Counted from the stretch's first letter, positions 9,195 through 18,821 are shown. The stretch: 64,000 nt of DNA from Pontibacterium sinense (GCF_015209595.1 NZ_JADEYS010000011.1:1-64000); one strand, 5' to 3'. Made by a program: numbers and translations. The notes: generated by a model from the letters alone, not told the origin.

Positions 9195-9761
9195 TTACAG
9201 ACCGTTCATCGCCTTAAAACGGCTAACCAGTGCAACAGGTTCTTTTTTCTTGTTGCCTTTGTTCAGCACAAATACAACTGTCTGTCCCTGCGGGCCAGCA
9301 CCAATCTGAGTGAAGCGGTATGGCGCTTCACCAACCTTACGCATATCTTCCATATCGTTCAGGTTATTGAAGACATATAGACGGCCATCTTCACCGCGCA
9401 TTTCGCCGTAGAAGTCTTCAGCCGCTTCCATCTTACCCGCAAACATCTCTACGCCCGCGATACCAGACAGCTTTTTCTTATCCTTACCCATCAGACCATG
9501 CACCAGCGTTTCACCGTGTGGACCACCACCGATGAACACTTTGCGGTATGAAGTTTCACCCACCGTCAGGAAAGACTGGTACGTTTTGAAATCATCAAAC
9601 ACATAGTAACGACCTTCCTGAACCACTTCATACAGGTCATCATTATTCAGCTTTGGAGCTTCAGCAACCGGCTTAGCCGTTTCTTTTGTCGCTGTGGACT
9701 GGCAGCCGTAAACGCTCATCAGGGCACCTGCAATCACGGCACCAGCAATCAGTTTTTTCAT
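9195..9761 (-). CDS. lipoprotein with two internal repeats
   Basis: The 188-residue precursor has lipobox VYGC (Cys20). The mature protein contains two related units of about 45 residues. One, at about 44-92, runs GRYYVFDDFKTYQSFLTVGE then FIGGGPHGETLVHGL. The other, at about 124-170, runs GRLYVFNNLNDMEDMRKVGE then QIGAGPQGQTVVFVL. Shared positions are G-R-x-Y-V-F, V-G-E-x-x-Y-R, I-G-x-G-P-x-G-x-T. This is a visible internal duplication of a small beta-alpha unit whose function I do not recognise. It faces the periplasm on a membrane anchor. It is monocistronic between a terminator and its own upstream region. Confidence 0.68.
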   Translation of the reverse strand: MKKLIAGAVIAGALMSVYGCQSTATKETAKPVAEAPKLNNDDLYEVVQEGRYYVFDDFKTYQSFLTVGETSYRKVFIGGGPHGETLVHGLMGKDKKKLSGIAGVEMFAGKMEAAEDFYGEMRGEDGRLYVFNNLNDMEDMRKVGEAPYRFTQIGAGPQGQTVVFVLNKGNKKKEPVALVSRFKAMNGL

Positions 9762-9830
9762 CTCAAGCCTCTTGAAGTCAGTACGATAAACTTTGCGGAG
9801 ACTGTACAGCGCGCTTATGACAGAAAAGTT

Positions 9831-10082
9831 TCAGGAAGATTCATCCAGCAAACTGAAGGATAGAAAGGTTGATAACAAACCAACGAAGATCATCATTGGC
9901 AGGGTAGGATTGATCAGCCACACAGAAATTGCAGATAACCAGATGTAACGTACTTTCTTACGCTTTTTATAGTGTTTAAGGGTAAAGCGGCGACGAAAGA
10001 AGTGCCTTTCATCGGGTGTACGATCATGCATCCAGGCAGGCGCCAACAGCAAAACCAGAAATCGTAACCAATGAACTAGCAT
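9831..10082 (-). CDS. small membrane protein, 83 aa
   Basis: A hypothetical protein with a hydrophobic N-terminus (LVHWLRFLVLLLAPAW), a strongly basic middle (FFRRRFTLKHYKKRKKVRY) and a hydrophobic C-terminal half (WLSAISVWLINPTLPMMIFVGLLSTFLSF). This predicts two or three membrane passes with a cytoplasmic basic loop. No family was recognised. It lies 44 nt downstream of the ATP-NAD kinase family gene on the same strand and may end that transcript. Confidence 0.55.
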   Translation of the reverse strand: MLVHWLRFLVLLLAPAWMHDRTPDERHFFRRRFTLKHYKKRKKVRYIWLSAISVWLINPTLPMMIFVGLLSTFLSFSLLDESS

Positions 10083-10126
10083 GTCAGCCCTCCGCCACAG
10101 ACGCCTATTTCAGCTTAGCGGGCGGA

Positions 10127-11239
10127 TCAGAGATCCGCCACACGGTAGAGCACAGAATCATGATAACCAGTGCGCACCGGAATCACGCCTGACAGTTGCT
10201 TATTAACGTCTGTATCACCGCTATCAACAATGAGCGGGCGACCGTCCAGTTCGCGCAGTTTGGTTTTTGTCGCGACGACAATCATATTTTCTTTACCCAG
10301 ACGCTTTAATAACTCAGGGCTCAACTGCTGATTACCACGCCCGATAATATGTCCTTGTCCACCAATGACGGTGATAACCAATCGACTCTCAACGCCTTCG
10401 GTGAGTTCAAGCAACTGCTCAGCCGTACAGTCGGCAGCAATCACTTCACCATTCTCGATCAGATCAACACCCAGCAAGGTGTTGCCTAAGCCCAGTTCGT
10501 CCATCAACGCCTGTACAGTAGTGCCTGATCCCATGATGTAGCGCACATCATCTTCCATGCTTTCAACGAAGTCCGCCGCGATATCATCCAGCACCAGCTC
10601 TTCACTTTCTTTAGCGCCATTTTTGACATGCTGCAGATAACGATGCTCTTGTGGTACCTGTAACTCACCATAATACTTAGCGCGTACAACACCGGTCCGG
10701 AATGCTGCTTCGTCAATATCACGCACTTCCTGATCACCCAGGGTCACCAACTCACCCCGAACCAACATCGCAACAATTTCACCTGCGGCCTTAGGTGTCA
10801 CTGCGTACACACCGGAATGAATCTTAACGCCCGCCGGAATGCCTAACACCGGGAAGCTGTCGTTCAGAGAGTTACAAATGTTCCGCGCAGTACCATCACC
10901 ACCTGCAAACAGGATCAGATCAACACCGTGCTCCACGATCTCTTTCGCGGCCCGTTCGGTGTCCTCGGCAGAGGTTACTCCACTGCTAATACGACCGATC
11001 ACCTCCGGCTCAAATCCGGCATCACGCGCTACCTGCTCACCCATTTCCGCTGGATAGGTGACAATCTTCAACTCCAACCCTTTAAGCACATCCAAGGCTT
11101 GCAAGGTGCGTAGATTCGCTTTAGGTTCCGCACCCAGCTCCAGCGCTTTACGCGCCGTCTCTTCACCATCACTGCCTTTTAGTGCAACGCTGCCACCAAC
11201 ACCTGCCAGCGGATTAACAATCAAACCCAGTCTAAACAC
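10127..11239 (-). CDS. ATP-NAD kinase family protein
   Basis: The 370-residue protein has the diacylglycerol/NAD kinase fold. Visible are the N-terminal LGLIVNPLAGVGGSVALKGSDG, the GGDGTARNI signature (residues about 115-123) that binds the nucleotide, and VLGIPAGVKIHSGVYAVTP. This is the long ATP-NAD kinase/AcoX-like branch, not the essential NadK, which is shorter and has NPTDGST-type motifs. The substrate is unknown. It is 12 nt downstream of the PilZ gene, in the same direction, so the two may be co-transcribed. Confidence 0.8.
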   Translation of the reverse strand: MFRLGLIVNPLAGVGGSVALKGSDGEETARKALELGAEPKANLRTLQALDVLKGLELKIVTYPAEMGEQVARDAGFEPEVIGRISSGVTSAEDTERAAKEIVEHGVDLILFAGGDGTARNICNSLNDSFPVLGIPAGVKIHSGVYAVTPKAAGEIVAMLVRGELVTLGDQEVRDIDEAAFRTGVVRAKYYGELQVPQEHRYLQHVKNGAKESEELVLDDIAADFVESMEDDVRYIMGSGTTVQALMDELGLGNTLLGVDLIENGEVIAADCTAEQLLELTEGVESRLVITVIGGQGHIIGRGNQQLSPELLKRLGKENMIVVATKTKLRELDGRPLIVDSGDTDVNKQLSGVIPVRTGYHDSVLYRVADL

Positions 11240-11250
11240 GTAATCTACCT

Positions 11251-11964
11251 CTATCCCAATTCATCAATACTCCCGGTTTCAACCAGAAATTGTTGATAAA
11301 CAAAACTTGCCAGAATCAGACGGGTATCTTCATCCAATTCGAGAAACTCGACCCCATGACGGTATACGTTCACCGGATCCGTTTCGATCTGATTTATATT
11401 ACGAATGATGATAGGCGCCAGAATAATCTGATCAATATCAGCCACCGATACCCTGAGTGTCAGATAGAGCTGATCACCAATCTTCCCCAGAGGAGACGAA
11501 ACCTCGATACAAGCCCCCACCAACGAGATATCGGTACAAAAGCCACTACAAGGCCAAATACCCACAGTAGAACTGCCTTCCTCATATTCATCCATGGATA
11601 CTTTGAGGCTGACAGGCACACGCGTATGTTTGCGAATCCGTCGCGCTTCCAATTGCTGCGGGTATTCCAGGTGCCAATAGGTAAACGGGGTGTTTTGAAT
11701 TTTCAGGATACGCGTACTGAAAGCCGCGATGTAGTTACCGCTGATCATACGCGCATTCAGGCGCTGGCCTTCTTTAACCACCGGCACACGTCCAGTGGTC
11801 GAGACCGCCGTCACCATCAAACTTGCACCCTCTTTAAAACCCAAAAGGCGTGAGCTAATCCGCCCAGTTGGTGAACGTAACTCTAGCTGGATTTTCTCTC
11901 CAACCTGAGGTTTCAGCTCAGCCAATGTAGGGCTGTCCGGAAGCTTTTTCAGCGCTTCTTTCAT
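11251..11964 (-). CDS. PilZ domain protein, flagellar-brake (YcgR-like) type
   Basis: The 237-residue protein has two parts. Residues about 15-115 form a YcgR-N-like beta domain (VGEKIQLELRSPTGRISSRLLGF). Residues about 117-225 form a PilZ domain with the c-di-GMP motifs R-x-x-x-R (RIRKHTRVPV) and D-x-S-x-x-G (DISLVGACIEV). Such proteins bind c-di-GMP and slow or redirect flagellar motors. No flagellar gene is in the window, so the target is inferred from the family only. It precedes the ATP-NAD kinase family gene by 12 nt. Confidence 0.85.
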   Translation of the reverse strand: MKEALKKLPDSPTLAELKPQVGEKIQLELRSPTGRISSRLLGFKEGASLMVTAVSTTGRVPVVKEGQRLNARMISGNYIAAFSTRILKIQNTPFTYWHLEYPQQLEARRIRKHTRVPVSLKVSMDEYEEGSSTVGIWPCSGFCTDISLVGACIEVSSPLGKIGDQLYLTLRVSVADIDQIILAPIIIRNINQIETDPVNVYRHGVEFLELDEDTRLILASFVYQQFLVETGSIDELG

Positions 11965-12009
11965 CTATGTCAGTCTAATACTCAGAGGGTGAACAAAAGG
12001 CTAGCTAGC

Positions 12010-13161
12010 TTAAGGGATTTTCGAATCTGCTGCGACTTTAAATCCAAGCGCACGCGCTTGTTGTTGGAGGGATTCGTCCATCTCTCCAATAACCTTTAAA
12101 GAACTGAATTCCCTTCGTTGTGGGTACTGCTTGCGCAAACGATCAAATGACAAGGCACGCGTTTGTGCCTCTTCATCTAATGTGCGACGAAGATCGCGGT
12201 CGTCCCGATACGGGTCGTAACGTAGGCGAATCAGATCCAGTGCCGTCACATCACCATTAACCATAACCTGTTTAATCGCAGGCTCTGGCAGAAAATCGTC
12301 CAGCGTTTTTGTCTGTTGTATTCCGAGCGCCTGACAACAAGCTTCATACAACATAAAGGTGCCACGAATTTTACCGTCGTGACTGTAACCTGCGATATGG
12401 GGCGTCGCAATCTCTGTGACTGCGGCTAATTCAGGATCAACAACTGGTTCGTGCTCCCAGACATCAAGGATCAGTGTCAGGTCATCTCTCAGCTTTTTTA
12501 GTGTCAATAGATCAGCATTATTGATAACCGGTCCACGCCCAGCATTGAGTAAGATCGTATTCGGTTTCAGCCGTTTCAGCTCCGGCTCAGCCAGCAGATG
12601 ATAACTGGGGTGATCGCCTTCGCGGGTCAGTGGCGTATGCATACACACCACATCCGCGTCGCTCAACAGCTGATCCAACGTCACGAAACCGTCATCACCG
12701 CGTGCTTCACGCGGCGGATCATTGATCAGTACGTTGTATCCCAAGCCCCGCAAGCGTTTCTGTAAACGCCCGCCGACATTACCCACACCAATAATGCCCC
12801 AGGTACGTTCAGCGGGATCAAATCCCTGTGTCTGGGCCAGATGAAAGATCGCACTGAGAACATACTCCACCACCGCATCGGCATTGCAGCCCGGCGCACT
12901 GCTGAAAGCGATACCCTGCTGCTGTAGATACCCGGTATCGATATGGTCGGTGCCAATCGTTGCAGTACCGACAAACTTTGGCGATGCCTTCTCCAGTAAC
13001 AGCTCATTCACCTGAGTGACAGAGCGAACCAACAGTAAATCGGCATCACATACATCTGCGGGACTCATGTTTCGCCCAGCCACACGCTTTACACTGCCAA
13101 ATTCAGAGAATATTTCCTCAACCAATGGCATATTTTCATCAGCTACGATGTTTAAGTTCAT
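12010..13161 (-). CDS. pdxB: 4-phosphoerythronate dehydrogenase PdxB
   Basis: PdxB oxidises 4-phospho-D-erythronate in pyridoxal phosphate biosynthesis. The 383-residue product has the D-2-hydroxyacid dehydrogenase layout: an N-terminal split catalytic domain starting NLNIVADENMPLVEEIF, the NAD-binding GIIGVGNVGGRLQKRL, catalytic Arg in NAGRGPVI, the Glu in DVWEHEP, and His in PHIAGYSHDGK. The C-terminal dimerisation domain typical of PdxB follows the conserved GKIRGT segment. Length agrees with the family (about 380). It is alone on its strand, with divergent small gene 13291-13539. Confidence 0.95.
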   Translation of the reverse strand: MNLNIVADENMPLVEEIFSEFGSVKRVAGRNMSPADVCDADLLLVRSVTQVNELLLEKASPKFVGTATIGTDHIDTGYLQQQGIAFSSAPGCNADAVVEYVLSAIFHLAQTQGFDPAERTWGIIGVGNVGGRLQKRLRGLGYNVLINDPPREARGDDGFVTLDQLLSDADVVCMHTPLTREGDHPSYHLLAEPELKRLKPNTILLNAGRGPVINNADLLTLKKLRDDLTLILDVWEHEPVVDPELAAVTEIATPHIAGYSHDGKIRGTFMLYEACCQALGIQQTKTLDDFLPEPAIKQVMVNGDVTALDLIRLRYDPYRDDRDLRRTLDEEAQTRALSFDRLRKQYPQRREFSSLKVIGEMDESLQQQARALGFKVAADSKIP

Positions 13162-13290
13162 TTACCCTACCAATTCGCTCAAAAGCGCCTGTAAATGGGC
13201 TTTCAGGCTTTACAAATTCACAAGATTCAGGCTCAATGCGCCGACTTATTATTTCCACATTGCTGCAGTTCACTAAACGGTAACACTCAG

Positions 13291-13539
13291 TTGATCGTAC
13301 GCTGGCGAAAAGAGCAAGAATATTACATCGTGCGCCTCTATCAGGATCTGATCGGTGACTGGATAGTCACTCAGTGCTGGGGAGATAGTACCTGTAGCGA
13401 CAGCACAGTCACACACACCGTTGCGCGTTCCTACCAAGCTGGCAGAAATTTGCTCAAAGAGATCAATCGCGAACAGAAACAGCGCGGTTTTCGCCCTGCG
13501 AAACGCGATGAAATTCAACTCGGCTTCGATTTCAACTAA
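13291..13539 (+). CDS. small WGR-like domain protein
   Basis: The approximately 83-residue protein contains IVRWRKEQEYYIVRLYQDLIGDW followed by VTQCWGDS and a later S-x-x-A-G-R-x-L-L-K-E-I helix. This resembles the WGR fold (Trp-Gly-Arg motif, here Trp-Gly-Asp) found in PARP-like and some bacterial nucleic-acid proteins. The start is uncertain. TTG at 13291 is chosen because the domain begins there, while ATG 13195 would add 32 residues of poor composition. No convincing ribosome binding site supports either. Function is unknown. Confidence 0.5.
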   Translation: MIVRWRKEQEYYIVRLYQDLIGDWIVTQCWGDSTCSDSTVTHTVARSYQAGRNLLKEINREQKQRGFRPAKRDEIQLGFDFN

Positions 13540-13643
13540 GTTCCAGCAAGAAAATACTACTAAAGTCCGAATGGCATTATTTTATGTGGTGTTATTCTTC
13601 CTTCTATGTCCCCCCATAAAAACAATAAGCATGGGTTCCATAG

Positions 13644-15296
13644 ATGAACAACACCGTATCCGGCAACTATCTTAAAAGTTTTAGCATTGTCTTTGCACTT
13701 GCCGCACTGGCTGCGCTCGCAGCGTTTGTTGTAGATATTCCTGTCTCCGTTATTGTACTCATCATTATCGTCGCTGTTATTAGCTGTGCAGTCACCCAAA
13801 TCGTGATTCATCGTACCGTTGTCGCACCTTTCCTGAGTCAGACAAACGATGCAGCCGAAGGACGCCGGACGGCAGAAGACAGTTATTCTCTACCTGCCCT
13901 ACAGTCACTGGTATTGGGGTTTCAGCGTGGTCGAACCATCAGTGACCTGCTCTCGGCAAAAACAAACTCCAACGCCATTGCGGCTGCCGAAGTATCATTT
14001 TCGGCTGATAATTTGCGCGCTAAGCTGGACGTTCAGGTACGAGAGATCGCACAGATTGCCGATAACTCTCAGAACATGACGGAAACCGTACAACAATCCG
14101 CCGATCAGGCTTCTCAGGCTGCTGAACTGGCTAAACACGCCAAAGACACCTGCGAACAAGGGCAAACTTCGCTGGAACAGGCTCTGGACAAAATTGATCA
14201 ACTCAATGAGCAAAGTGGAGAAACGCTTCAGCTGATTGAACAGCTGAACGAAAAATCCAATCAAATCCAGAGCGTCACTAAAGTCATTGAAGAGATTGCT
14301 GAGCAAACAAACTTACTGGCACTGAATGCAGCCATTGAAGCCGCACGCGCGGGTGACCACGGCCGTGGGTTTGCCGTCGTTGCCGATGAGGTACGCCAGC
14401 TGGCTGCACGTACCGCAGGTGCAACCGGTGAAGTCGAAACCATCGTTGACGAAATACAGCTGGAAACACGTCAGGTGGTATCACGCATAACAACACTGTC
14501 CGGGAATGTTCAAGACAGTAGCCGTATTATGTCGGAAGTCAGCAATCAACTCGGGGGCATATCCTCTCAATCAGCTGCGGTAGAAGAGCAAATTTCGATC
14601 ATCGCAAACGGAGCCTCAAATAATCAGGACAATCTGGAGATGATCTCGACGTCGATTCAGAAGATTCGCTCTGAAATCATATCCAGTGACGATGAAGTGC
14701 GTATCCTGGCCAATCAGGCGTCATCGCTGATGGAGGTTGCAGAGGTTTCAAGCGCGGTACTGGCTGAGCATACCGAAACAAACTTCCATAAGACCTTCTA
14801 CGAAACAGCACGTGGATGCGCTGACAAAATTTCTGAAGTTTTTGAAAATGAAATCCGCTCTGGCTCTCTGAGCGAAGCGGACCTGTTTGATCGTGATTAT
14901 CAGTCAGTTGACGGTACGAATCCGCAGAAATACACCACCCGTTACGATCAGTACACGGATCGCGCATTACCACCGGTACAAGAAACCGCACTCAACGATA
15001 ACAGCGACCTTGTCTACGCCATTGTGACTGATCCCAACGGCTACGTGCCAACCCACAATAATCAGTTTGCCCATCCTCCAACCGGAGACTATAAAACTGA
15101 CCTCGTCAAAAGCCGCAGTAAACGTCTCTTTAATGACCGCACCGGCGCACGTTGTGGATGCCATACTGAACGTATGCTTCTGCAAACCTATAAGCGCGAC
15201 ACAGGCGAAATCATGCACGATCTATCTGTACCGATTTTCGTCAACGGACGTCACTGGGGTGGATTCCGCGTCGGATATTGGCCAGCGAAAGGCTAA
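13644..15296 (+). CDS. methyl-accepting chemotaxis protein with C-terminal sensor-like domain
   Basis: The 550-residue receptor has two adjacent N-terminal membrane helices (residues about 10-29 and 33-52) with almost no periplasmic loop. A coiled-coil signalling domain follows, with the hairpin tip [39 protein letters not shown] (about 215-253). After the signalling domain, residues about 375-550 form an extra cytoplasmic domain ending in [20 protein letters not shown], a Cache/PAS-like module seen at the C-terminus of some marine chemoreceptors. It holds an unusual CGCH (near residue 497). The stimulus is unknown. The architecture suggests sensing of an internal redox or metabolic cue. Confidence 0.88.
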   Translation: MNNTVSGNYLKSFSIVFALAALAALAAFVVDIPVSVIVLIIIVAVISCAVTQIVIHRTVVAPFLSQTNDAAEGRRTAEDSYSLPALQSLVLGFQRGRTISDLLSAKTNSNAIAAAEVSFSADNLRAKLDVQVREIAQIADNSQNMTETVQQSADQASQAAELAKHAKDTCEQGQTSLEQALDKIDQLNEQSGETLQLIEQLNEKSNQIQSVTKVIEEIAEQTNLLALNAAIEAARAGDHGRGFAVVADEVRQLAARTAGATGEVETIVDEIQLETRQVVSRITTLSGNVQDSSRIMSEVSNQLGGISSQSAAVEEQISIIANGASNNQDNLEMISTSIQKIRSEIISSDDEVRILANQASSLMEVAEVSSAVLAEHTETNFHKTFYETARGCADKISEVFENEIRSGSLSEADLFDRDYQSVDGTNPQKYTTRYDQYTDRALPPVQETALNDNSDLVYAIVTDPNGYVPTHNNQFAHPPTGDYKTDLVKSRSKRLFNDRTGARCGCHTERMLLQTYKRDTGEIMHDLSVPIFVNGRHWGGFRVGYWPAKG

Positions 15297-15399
15297 GACT
15301 GGCAGAAATATTTGATCTGAATGGTTGGCAGCTCCTGCCAACCGCTTTATATTCTTTTTTGCGATACAAAAAGATCAAAAAGATTTACAGCGAGGTAAC

Positions 15400-16602
15400 A
15401 TGAGTAAGTTCGATTTTGCGGCAATGCCGGATGCCAACGGTTATTTTGGTGAGTACGGTGGCCAGATCATCCCACCTGAACTTAAAGAGATTATGGATGA
15501 GATCGACGGTGCCTACGAAGAGATTCGTCAGACCCCTGAGTTTCAGGAAGAACTCGACTCGCTGTTCGCTGACTATGTAGGTCGTCCTAGCCCGGTTTAT
15601 CATGCCAGCCGTTTGAGTGCTCAACTGGGCGGAGCCCAGATCTACCTGAAACGTGAAGACCTGAACCACACCGGCGCACACAAGATTAATCATTGTCTGG
15701 GTGAAGCCCTACTGGCGAAATACATGGGTAAAACCAAAGTGATCGCGGAAACCGGAGCAGGTCAGCACGGTGTCGCGTTGGCAACCGCCTGTGCTTTGGT
15801 GGGTATCCCATGTGAAATCCATATGGGTCAGGTAGATATCGAGAAAGAACACCCGAACGTGACTAAGATGAAAATCTTAGGCTGCAAACTGGTAGCCGTA
15901 ACTCGCGGTACGGCAACGCTGAAGGATGCTGTCGATAGCGCATTCGAAGAGTATCTGAAAGATCCGGTCAACTACATCTACGCAATTGGCTCCGTGGTAG
16001 GCCCACACCCTTTCCCGAAAATGGTACGCGATTTCCAGAGCATTATCGGCACCGAAGCTCGCGAACAGTTCATGACCACACATGGCAAGCTGCCAAACTA
16101 CATCACCGCCTGTGTGGGTGGTGGCTCGAATGCGATGGGTGCATTCACCGCATTTCTGGATGACAACGATGTTAGTCTGGTCGGGGTAGAGCCTGCAGGT
16201 AAAGGTCTCGACACCAAAGACCACTCTGCTACGCTGACACTGGGTAAACCAAGCGAACTTCACGGCATGAAGTGTTACGTCTTGGAAACTGAAGACGGTG
16301 AACCGATGCCAGTTCACTCCATCGCCTCCGGCCTGGATTATCCGGGTGTCGGCCCACAGCATAGCTACCTAAAAGACTTGGGGCGTGTTGAATATGATTC
16401 CGTGACCGATGAAGAGTGTCTGAACGCATTCATGACACTGTCTCGCGTTGAGGGCATCATTCCTGCGCTGGAAAGCTCGCATGCCGTCGCTTGGGCGATG
16501 CGCAAAGCCCCGGAACTGCCATCGGATCAAATGATTCTGGTAAACCTGTCCGGTCGCGGTGACAAAGACGCCGACTACGTGGCGGACAAGCTGGGTCTGT
16601 AA
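15400..16602 (+). CDS. stand-alone tryptophan synthase beta subunit-like protein
   Basis: The 400-residue PLP enzyme matches TrpB throughout. It shows [13 protein letters not shown], the PLP lysine in HTGAHKIN, catalytic Glu in ETGAGQHG, the [10 protein letters not shown] phosphate loop and LSGRGDKD at the end. TrpB joins indole and serine to give tryptophan, normally as a complex with TrpA. No trpA, trpC or trpF lies next to it, and the segment [19 protein letters not shown] differs from the usual TrpA-contact region. It may be an alternative TrpB. ATG 15400 is used because GAGGT precedes it by 3 to 4 nt and homology begins there; the frame is open back to 15325. Confidence 0.85.
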   Translation: MSKFDFAAMPDANGYFGEYGGQIIPPELKEIMDEIDGAYEEIRQTPEFQEELDSLFADYVGRPSPVYHASRLSAQLGGAQIYLKREDLNHTGAHKINHCLGEALLAKYMGKTKVIAETGAGQHGVALATACALVGIPCEIHMGQVDIEKEHPNVTKMKILGCKLVAVTRGTATLKDAVDSAFEEYLKDPVNYIYAIGSVVGPHPFPKMVRDFQSIIGTEAREQFMTTHGKLPNYITACVGGGSNAMGAFTAFLDDNDVSLVGVEPAGKGLDTKDHSATLTLGKPSELHGMKCYVLETEDGEPMPVHSIASGLDYPGVGPQHSYLKDLGRVEYDSVTDEECLNAFMTLSRVEGIIPALESSHAVAWAMRKAPELPSDQMILVNLSGRGDKDADYVADKLGL

Positions 16603-16630
16603 GCTCAGAAAGAAATAGATCTTTATCACT

Positions 16631-16662
16631 AAGCGGTTGCACCTTGCAGCCGCTTTCTCCCC
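16631..16662 (+). terminator. probable terminator of the trpB-like gene
   Basis: An imperfect hairpin AAGCGGttGCA/TGCagCCGCTT is followed by a T/C-rich run, 28 nt after the stop. The U-tract is weak. Confidence 0.6.
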
Positions 16663-16870
16663 TTCTAAATTTCGTCTCTATTTTTCCTACAACCCTCTAC
16701 GAGAATCACATGAACTTCACACCTCATAATTTTGGGGATTACGATCTCAACTCATTTGTGGTTTCTACAAGGAAGTCCGGCATTACCGAAAGTTCATAGT
16801 TCAGCGCTACCCGTCAGAAATCAAAATTAGAGCGAATAGCGTGGAAATTGACTAACCTTAGCGACCAAGA

Positions 16871-17596
16871 ATGAAACGGATAGCAAGGATGCAAAAGACT
16901 GTATTTGAAAAAGAAATTCAATACGTTAGCTTCAATAAAGGCACGTTAACGATTCAAAGACGGCGTAACAAAATAGAAACTATTGCAGTATACATCCTGA
17001 TAATCCTGACAGGTGCCGTATTTGGAATCTCCAGCGACTGGGGTGGTCACCCTCTACTGGGATTGGCCTTTGCCATTGGAATGCCTTTAGTAACCCACCT
17101 AGGTATTCGCACCCGCTCGAAGACCAAGCGCACTGCCATTAATTTTGCACAAAGGCTTGTAGAGATTGAGGATACCTCTGGAATCATCGAGCGCTACATT
17201 CTGAAAGCTCCAGATTCTTTTAAAGCCGAAGTCGTGGAGAAACGAAGACCTAAAGGCTATGAACACAAACTGTTCATCCAGTTTGATGAGCTTCGCTTTG
17301 AGATCAAAGAGCTAGGCTTAAAGTTTCGAAAAAACCGCAAAGCCGATCAGATAAGACTTTTGGCTTTATTGCTGAATGAGGGCATAAAAACCAGACAAGC
17401 ACCCGCATCAGTTTTTTACCGCTTGGATACTGCCCACCCCACACAAACACAATGTCTATATTACACATCACAGCAACATGCACTTAAGACAGCAACAAAT
17501 ATTCTGGTAAAGATCTTCTTGATTGCCGTACTGATCGCAATCTCTGTACCGGTCCTTCTGTTGTATACAGCGATAGCTCACAAATTTCTTGGCTAA
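16871..17596 (+). CDS. hypothetical membrane protein, 241 aa
   Basis: No family was recognised. Residues about 37-58 (IAVYILIILTGAVFGISSDWGG) and 61-77 (LLGLAFAIGMPLVTHLG) predict an N-terminal helical pair. A basic soluble domain of about 120 residues follows (with KRRPKGYEHKLFIQF), and a C-terminal helix IFLIAVLIAISVPVLLLYTAIA. The AT-richer composition of this gene and of the following spacer differs from the metabolic genes around it, suggesting accessory DNA. The start may be ATG 16871 or ATG 16889, and neither has a strong ribosome binding site. Confidence 0.55.
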   Translation: MKRIARMQKTVFEKEIQYVSFNKGTLTIQRRRNKIETIAVYILIILTGAVFGISSDWGGHPLLGLAFAIGMPLVTHLGIRTRSKTKRTAINFAQRLVEIEDTSGIIERYILKAPDSFKAEVVEKRRPKGYEHKLFIQFDELRFEIKELGLKFRKNRKADQIRLLALLLNEGIKTRQAPASVFYRLDTAHPTQTQCLYYTSQQHALKTATNILVKIFLIAVLIAISVPVLLLYTAIAHKFLG

Positions 17597-17970
17597 CATC
17601 GCTACACGGTCATATCGTTTCCGCCGTTTTGGGAAACTTGGAACATCAGTTAATTCACGCTTTAAACCGTACCCAGCAACGCCGATAAATTCGCCCCAAA
17701 CAACCCAATCATCTACAAAGCTACCTTCAACATCCAGACGATGGGGTAATTCATGACGTCAAACCCGGCAGTATTTCCCCTCGTCGAATAATCGTCCGGA
17801 TAAAGTTTACAGCCGAAGTCTGATTACGAATCGACACCTCTCCGGTGTTTACCACGCGAAATGTAGATTTGACGCTGATATGGCCAGAGAGCTTCAGCGA
17901 TCCCTACAGTTCTTTCCTGACATTCAGCATCGATCATCACTGGCGCACTCGGACTTTTGCATCTGCTTCT
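17597..17970. other. intergenic region, nothing recognised
   Basis: About 370 nt between the hypothetical membrane protein gene and the first Fur-associated RNA element. Short frames here lack ribosome binding sites. I see no repeat or known motif. Confidence 0.5.
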
Positions 17971-17983
17971 CTGATTTTCAGAC

Positions 17984-18207
17984 AAAAAAAAACGGGCTAC
18001 CCTAACGGGCGCCCGAAAATCGCGGTTTGCTTCAATGACAAGAGCCTTTGCTTGAAGTCGGAGGAAAGGCGCTAACGTGAAACGCCTTAGATCCTGAAAA
18101 ACATCCTTAAGAACACCCTTGTTACAACATAAGGGGGGCCACCATCCTTGGCAGCGAAAAGCGAACAACGTCAGTGAGGTAACCTGTTCGCCCATCTCTC
18201 GTGAGCA
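17984..18207 (-). ncRNA. candidate Fur-controlled small RNA, copy A
   Basis: The predicted minus-strand transcript is about 224 nt. The promoter reads TTGATA, 16-nt spacer, TAATAT (18219-18214), and the spacer holds a perfect Fur box. The predicted RNA has a 5' hairpin CGAACA/TGTTCG, a central hairpin around TGGTGGC, a hairpin AAGGCG/CGCCTT, then a conserved 3' block. It ends in a stem CGGGC/GCCCG followed by T9 (17992-17984). A pyrimidine-rich CCUCCGACUUC segment is shared with copy B and could pair with ribosome binding sites. It contains no plausible reading frame. Evidence is the sequence duplication, promoter and terminator; expression is unproven. RyhB and PrrF are functional analogues but no sequence match to them is seen. 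Confidence 0.7.
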
Positions 18208-18225
18208 GGATCAATATTACAGTAA

Positions 18226-18240
18226 TGATAATTATTATCA
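18226..18240. promoter_or_regulatory. Fur box A
   Basis: TGATAAT-T-ATTATCA is a perfect 7-1-7 inverted repeat of the Fur consensus. It lies between the -35 and -10 of the predicted minus-strand RNA promoter and 148 nt upstream of the arsR-type gene on the other strand. Confidence 0.88.
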
Positions 18241-18388
18241 ATAGCATTTATGAAATATTTTTCTCTGCCCCTTTCAGCCTATTCTTAGTGGGTGCAGTTG
18301 ATACATATATCATTTACCATATATAAATAACGTGAAGAATCTAAATGCCTTCCCCTCTAACTCAGAATGGGCTTTTTAAGTTAATACG

Positions 18389-18733
18389 ATGAATCCAGTG
18401 CAGTTTTATAAGTGTCTGGCAGACGAAACCCGCCTAAAGTGCCTGCTTCTGATCGAAAATGAAGAAGAGTTGTGCGTATGTGAATTAACAGCAGCGCTGG
18501 ACGAGATCCAACCAAAAATATCACGTCATTTGGCGCAGTTGAGACAATGCCAACTGCTCGTCGACCGCCGCCAGGGTAAGTGGGTTTTTTATCGTATCAA
18601 TCCTGATTTGCCCGAGTGGTGCAAAACAGTGTTGGTTGAGTCAGCGACAAACAACGGACACTTTCTCAAAGACGCGACACTCGCACTTGGCTTGATGGGA
18701 GATCGTCCCGAGCGTGTTAAATCTTGCTGTTAA
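18389..18733 (+). CDS. ArsR-family metalloregulator
   Basis: The 114-residue winged-helix repressor has the ArsR signature ELCVCELTAAL (Cys about 32 and 34), the same place where E. coli ArsR binds As(III) or Sb(III). The recognition helix lies in QPKISRHLAQLRQCQLLVDRRQGKWVFYRI. A terminal KSCC supplies two more Cys. Such proteins repress arsenic or heavy-metal resistance genes until metal binds. No arsB, arsC or acr3 gene is next to it, so the regulated target is unknown. It lies between the two copies of the Fur-box RNA element and divergent from copy A, so iron may also influence it. Confidence 0.87.
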   Translation: MNPVQFYKCLADETRLKCLLLIENEEELCVCELTAALDEIQPKISRHLAQLRQCQLLVDRRQGKWVFYRINPDLPEWCKTVLVESATNNGHFLKDATLALGLMGDRPERVKSCC

Positions 18734-18821
18734 CACATTTAGAAAAGAGGTTTTCAGGACCCAGAAACCAGCAGGGTTCCCTTTAAAGCCATAGCCACAC
18801 CACTCCCCTCCGATTTCAGAC

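Larger units (their letters stand above)
17971..18262 (-). repeat. first copy of a 290-nt duplicated element
   Basis: This segment recurs at 18811-19103. Shared blocks are the terminator stem and tail, GCGGTTTGCTTCAATGACAA, the hairpin around CGAACA/TGTTCG, the TCTCGTGAGCA block and the Fur box plus ATAGCATTTAT. The middle has diverged but keeps hairpins. The two copies flank the arsR-type gene. Confidence 0.85.
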
